Origin: Streptomyces zhaozhouensis
Lineage (GTDB): Bacteria; Actinomycetota; Actinomycetes; Streptomycetales; Streptomycetaceae
DNA length: 64,000 nucleotides
NCBI RefSeq assembly: GCF_900230195.1
Contig: NZ_OCNE01000011.1
Span: 62,001 to 126,000 of the forward strand
Direction: 5' to 3'
The position numbers were made by a program, and so were the translations under genes. Under the pieces are notes generated by a model. That model was not told where the DNA came from. It saw only the letters and a program-made list of their open reading frames with translations, and searched no databases. Shown in pieces: positions 60,899 to 64,000 of the stretch. Position 1 is the first letter of the stretch. The number at the start of each line of letters is the position of its first letter.

Positions 60899-63800
60899 CT
60901 TCCGCGGAAAGGTCTGCTGGGACCCCGCAACGGCCGCCAACACCATCAGCGTTGAAGCCATCTCCCCATCTGCGGCCGTGTTTCGGGCCACTCATGCGCC
61001 GTTGCGGATCCAGCGAGCGCGGCTCGACGGCCGGCAACTCGTGCTTGAGGGGCAGCCGGTCGACGAGCGGACGGTTCTTCATGACTTCCTGAATCACGAG
61101 TCCAACAGCGGCGCACTCCTTATGCCCATCGTGGGCGAGTCCGGGTCGGGAAAGTCTCACCTCGTCCGATGGGTCCGCGAGCACCTCGAACTGGTCGCCG
61201 ACGGGCGCCGTGATCGCGAGATCATCTACCTTGAGAAGCACAGAACAAGCCTCAAGGCAGTGGTGCAAAGTCTGATCGCCAAGGCAGACAGTGACGAACT
61301 GAAGCAACTCAAAGCGGAGATCGAAAAATTCACCGCTGACATCGACGCATCAGTGCTGGCTCGGCGGCTGATCCACTCCCTCAACGAGACCCTCGTAGCC
61401 GAGACCGGCCGCGGCGTCTCGGGGCCGGCGCGGCAACTCTTCGGCCCTCATGGCCTCGGGGCACTCCTTGACGATCCGCACGTCAGCGAATTCATGCTCC
61501 AGCCCGAGAAGTTTGTTCCACAACTGGCCACGTACCTCCTACGAGACCGCACCAAGGGTGACAAAGATCGCCCGCCGAAGTTCACCGTCGATGATCTCCC
61601 GCTAGACATCACAGATGTCAGCAAGGCTTCGGCGCTAGCCAAGAAGTGGGTACAGGTTCTCAGCGCCAAGGCCGAACTCCAGGAGATCGCGATCGACCTG
61701 CTGAACGAACACTTGGAGACTGCGATCAATCGCAGCTTCAACCTCGGGATGGGCCGCTTGCTGGAAGGGATGACCCTTGTCCGCGAGGAGTACCACCGAC
61801 AGGGCAAAGAGATCATTCTCCTCATCGAAGACTTTGCTCTCATCCAGGGCGTGCAGAAGGACCTACTGGACGCCCTTGTCGAAGCCGCCCACCGTGAGGG
61901 GGCGACACGGCTAGCCCCCATCCGCACCCTTATGGCGGTAACGACTGGCTACTTCCGTGACCTGCCAGAGACCGCCCTCACCCGTGTACAAGCAAACCTG
62001 GGCTACGCGTATGACCTCGACGTGCCCTTCAGCGTAGAAGACACCGGCGAAGAAGCCATCGCTTCATTCGTTGGCCGCTACCTCAACGCCGCGCGAATCG
62101 GCAAGGATCGATTGGAGCAGGTAGGCGGTGACGAGCCGCCGAACGCGTGTGATGCCTGCCCCCTGCAGCCGCGTTGCCACGACGCGTTTGGAGCATCAGC
62201 GGATGGATTCGGGCTCTACCCCTTCAACCGCTCAGCCCTGACTCGCATGGTCCACTCCACCGCTTCGAAGGATGAACCGTGGGGGTTCGTCCCCCGAACG
62301 GTGCTCGGAAGTGTGGTGCGGCCCATTCTCATTGAGCACGCTGGATCGCTGCGGCGTGGGGAGTTTCCCGATGCGGCCTTCTCCGAAAGCTTCCTCACCG
62401 CTGACATCGACACGACGCTTGACACAACCGTGCGATCGTTGATCGATACCAACGATCAGGTGGCCGGCCCACGCCGGAAGCTGATCCTTGAATTCTGGGG
62501 CGACGCGGCTGCTCAGGGCATCGAAATCGATCCCGCGGTGATGGAGGCCTTTGCTCTCAGCCCCATGGCTGCTGGAGCCCAAACCCCTCTGAAGCAGCCA
62601 CGGCGTGGAGCTGAGCCTTCCCCCCACCCCAGTACCACGCCTGGCACTGCCAAGACGGAAGACAAGACCTATCCGCCGTCCGTTCAACGGAGCCTTCAGA
62701 ACATCGAGGAGTGGGTCACCCGCGGCGACGACCTCAAGCAGGATCACGCCCGAGCCATCCGCACAGTCATCGCCACCGCGGTAGCCGAGCGGTACCGCTG
62801 GAACGCGCCGCTCATGCAGGCGCAGAGCAACGTGAAGGAGAAGGGCTGGCCCAACAACGCCACTGTCGTCAGCATCGAAGGCTCTGCTGTCGCAGGCATC
62901 ACAGGTGCCGATAGCGCACCGATCCAGTTCAAGCGGAGCGCGACGAACAGCAGGTTCTTCCAGAGCTTGATCCGTGCGCAGTACGGGTTGGACCAAGTAC
63001 GCGGTGAGGACATCCGCAGGCTCGCGACCCTGGCCGAGCGGCACGCGGGTGCGCTGGCATCCAGAGTCCAACGCAACCTGGAAGTCACCGACGACGACCT
63101 TGTGCTCGGCCTACGGACATCCATACTCGGGGCAGTCCTTGCTGGCCGGTGCTGGCCTGGCATGAGTGTCGAAGAACTCCTGGCGGCAGCGGTGGACGAC
63201 GGCGACGCTTGGGAAGGTACCGGCGTAATGTCGAGGCCGGACCGGTGGACCGCCGCCCTCAACCAGCACCTGTCGGCCCGCGGCGCCCTAGTGAAGCGTA
63301 TCCGTGCCGGAATCGGCATCTCGCAGGGCAGCAGAGGAGCCGTGGGCATGATCGACGCAGCCCGGGCAATCCCTCTACTGGAAGAGGCAACAGCCACCTG
63401 GGCGTGGGAAACGCCAGCGGGCAGTATCCCCGAGTGGGTGAAGCCCGGAGTCAAACCGTTCGCGTCATGGTCCGCGCTGATCGACGGGCAAGTCACGATG
63501 CTCAAGGACTGGCTGGGCGACATCCGAATGCGGCAACCCCGCAGCATCCCAGGGAATCACACCCTGGCCAGCATCAGAACCGCCGTCGACAGGGCAAGAG
63601 AGGTCAGTCTGTCGCTGTCCGCCCAACGAGCACGTGAACTCGATACTCTCCTTGAGCGGGCAGGTGCTGTGGAGTGGTCCGCGATCTCCGCTCTGGAATA
63701 TGACCTGGGTCGGTGCTTCGACGACGATCGCCCCGAGGCGGCGCGTCTGACTGCGCGCATCCGCACGGCCGCCCAAGACCGAGGGGTCTCCATCGAAGTT

Positions 63801-63962
63801 ATCCGGAACCTGCTTTGTGTCGCTGACGAATGGCTCGATGAGGCACTGAAGGGTGCCGAGTTGCGGGCGAGTTCGTCGGCCGCAAAGAGCGCAGCCGAGG
63901 GCGTGCAAGAACTCATCGCCGAATGGCGTTCCCTGGCAGTCGAAGGGGCTGATCAGCCGTGA
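60891..63962 (+). CDS. dpdH: Large P-loop ATPase, candidate DpdH
   Basis: 1,023 residues from GTG 60891. P-loop GESGSGKSHLVRWVREHLEL at ~82 and a Walker-B-like EIILLIEDFALIQG at ~307. A coiled-coil-like segment lies near 135-160. A tight cysteine cluster CDACPLQPRC at ~420 may bind zinc. A Pro-rich linker at ~565-590 separates a second half with no recognised domain but a conserved look (VVSIEGSAVAGITGADSAPI). Size and P-loop place agree with DpdH. BrxC/PglY-type ATPases of BREX are similar in size but would have PglX and PglZ neighbours, which are absent. Confidence 0.7.
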   Translation: MPDFRGKVCWDPATAANTISVEAISPSAAVFRATHAPLRIQRARLDGRQLVLEGQPVDERTVLHDFLNHESNSGALLMPIVGESGSGKSHLVRWVREHLELVADGRRDREIIYLEKHRTSLKAVVQSLIAKADSDELKQLKAEIEKFTADIDASVLARRLIHSLNETLVAETGRGVSGPARQLFGPHGLGALLDDPHVSEFMLQPEKFVPQLATYLLRDRTKGDKDRPPKFTVDDLPLDITDVSKASALAKKWVQVLSAKAELQEIAIDLLNEHLETAINRSFNLGMGRLLEGMTLVREEYHRQGKEIILLIEDFALIQGVQKDLLDALVEAAHREGATRLAPIRTLMAVTTGYFRDLPETALTRVQANLGYAYDLDVPFSVEDTGEEAIASFVGRYLNAARIGKDRLEQVGGDEPPNACDACPLQPRCHDAFGASADGFGLYPFNRSALTRMVHSTASKDEPWGFVPRTVLGSVVRPILIEHAGSLRRGEFPDAAFSESFLTADIDTTLDTTVRSLIDTNDQVAGPRRKLILEFWGDAAAQGIEIDPAVMEAFALSPMAAGAQTPLKQPRRGAEPSPHPSTTPGTAKTEDKTYPPSVQRSLQNIEEWVTRGDDLKQDHARAIRTVIATAVAERYRWNAPLMQAQSNVKEKGWPNNATVVSIEGSAVAGITGADSAPIQFKRSATNSRFFQSLIRAQYGLDQVRGEDIRRLATLAERHAGALASRVQRNLEVTDDDLVLGLRTSILGAVLAGRCWPGMSVEELLAAAVDDGDAWEGTGVMSRPDRWTAALNQHLSARGALVKRIRAGIGISQGSRGAVGMIDAARAIPLLEEATATWAWETPAGSIPEWVKPGVKPFASWSALIDGQVTMLKDWLGDIRMRQPRSIPGNHTLASIRTAVDRAREVSLSLSAQRARELDTLLERAGAVEWSAISALEYDLGRCFDDDRPEAARLTARIRTAAQDRGVSIEVIRNLLCVADEWLDEALKGAELRASSSAAKSAAEGVQELIAEWRSLAVEGADQP

Positions 63963-64000
63963 CTCGGATATCCGTGTACGAGAAGGCAAAACTGCTCGAG
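63959..64000 (+). CDS. Start of next operon gene, candidate dpdI
   Basis: Only 14 codons are visible (VTRISVYEKAKLLE) from GTG 63959, which overlaps the upstream stop as GTGA. The coupling shows that the operon continues past the edge. The name is only from expected gene order. Confidence 0.45.
   Translation, partial: MTRISVYEKAKLLE

Noticed and set aside
54107..63962. BREX or DISARM system
   Set aside because: No PglZ, PglX/DrmM methyltransferase or BrxA/B/L-type genes are present, and the helicase/ATPase combination fits Dpd better.
1..64000. CRISPR arrays, rRNA genes, replication origin
   Set aside because: No direct-repeat/spacer pattern, rRNA sequence or DnaA-box cluster with dnaA/dnaN was seen. 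The tandem repeat at 40418-40492 has no spacers.

Overview
The window is high-G+C actinobacterial DNA, almost certainly from Streptomyces or a close relative. Indicators are an HrdD-type sigma factor followed by a TetR regulator and an efflux pump, a Scr1/DUF397 gene pair, a four-gene ergothioneine operon, a SepX-type membrane protein beside a MoeA-family gene, and frequent GTG starts with 1-8 nt gene overlaps. No rRNA, CRISPR array, replication origin or antibiotic biosynthetic cluster is visible.

Positions 1-45,890 look like ordinary core chromosome. In order: a D,D-carboxypeptidase running off the left edge with a long repeat-rich N-terminus; a GPP34 protein; a Scr1-like regulator with its DUF397 partner; a flavin monooxygenase-like protein; exodeoxyribonuclease III; an HNH lipoprotein; an amino-acid permease divergent from a GlxA/AraC regulator; a CatB-like acyltransferase; a KDPG aldolase; an MFS pump; a GalU paralogue divergent from a stand-alone LigD phosphoesterase domain; an aldo-keto reductase; a secreted alpha-amylase with a promoter and palindromes; tRNA-Arg(CCT); egtABCD; an M20 amidohydrolase; an FtsW/RodA protein; hrdD with a SigR-like promoter; the TetR/efflux pair; mscL; a CpaB-like protein; MTA phosphorylase; an FmdB/Ruc-like zinc-ribbon protein behind a CIRCE-like operator; a penicillin-acylase-family enzyme; 5-formyl-THF cyclo-ligase; and the run galU - moeA/glp - moaC - mog - rimJ-like - sepX, which joins sugar-nucleotide supply, molybdopterin genes and probably cell division.

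A tRNA-Ala(CGC) at 45,891-45,964 marks a sharp change in gene content. From about 46.2 to 54 kb there is mobile and decayed DNA. It holds an unusual HTH / recombinase-like / DDE-transposase-like trio, a frameshifted coiled-coil/winged-helix gene, an IS5-family transposase broken by an IS630-type element (28-bp inverted repeats, TA duplication), an apparently intact IS3-type element, and a truncated NUDIX gene.

From 54,107 to the right edge, five overlapping same-strand genes with less extreme base composition encode an SNF2-type helicase, a RecQ-like DEAH helicase with a cysteine cluster, a ~300-residue protein, a ~1,020-residue P-loop ATPase, and the start of another gene. The order and architecture best match dpdE-dpdF-dpdG-dpdH-dpdI, the restriction half of the Dpd system, which inserts 7-deazaguanine derivatives into DNA and attacks unmodified DNA. 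The modification genes (dpdA and preQ0 synthesis) are not in the window and should lie beyond the right edge. This operon is the most interesting content here.
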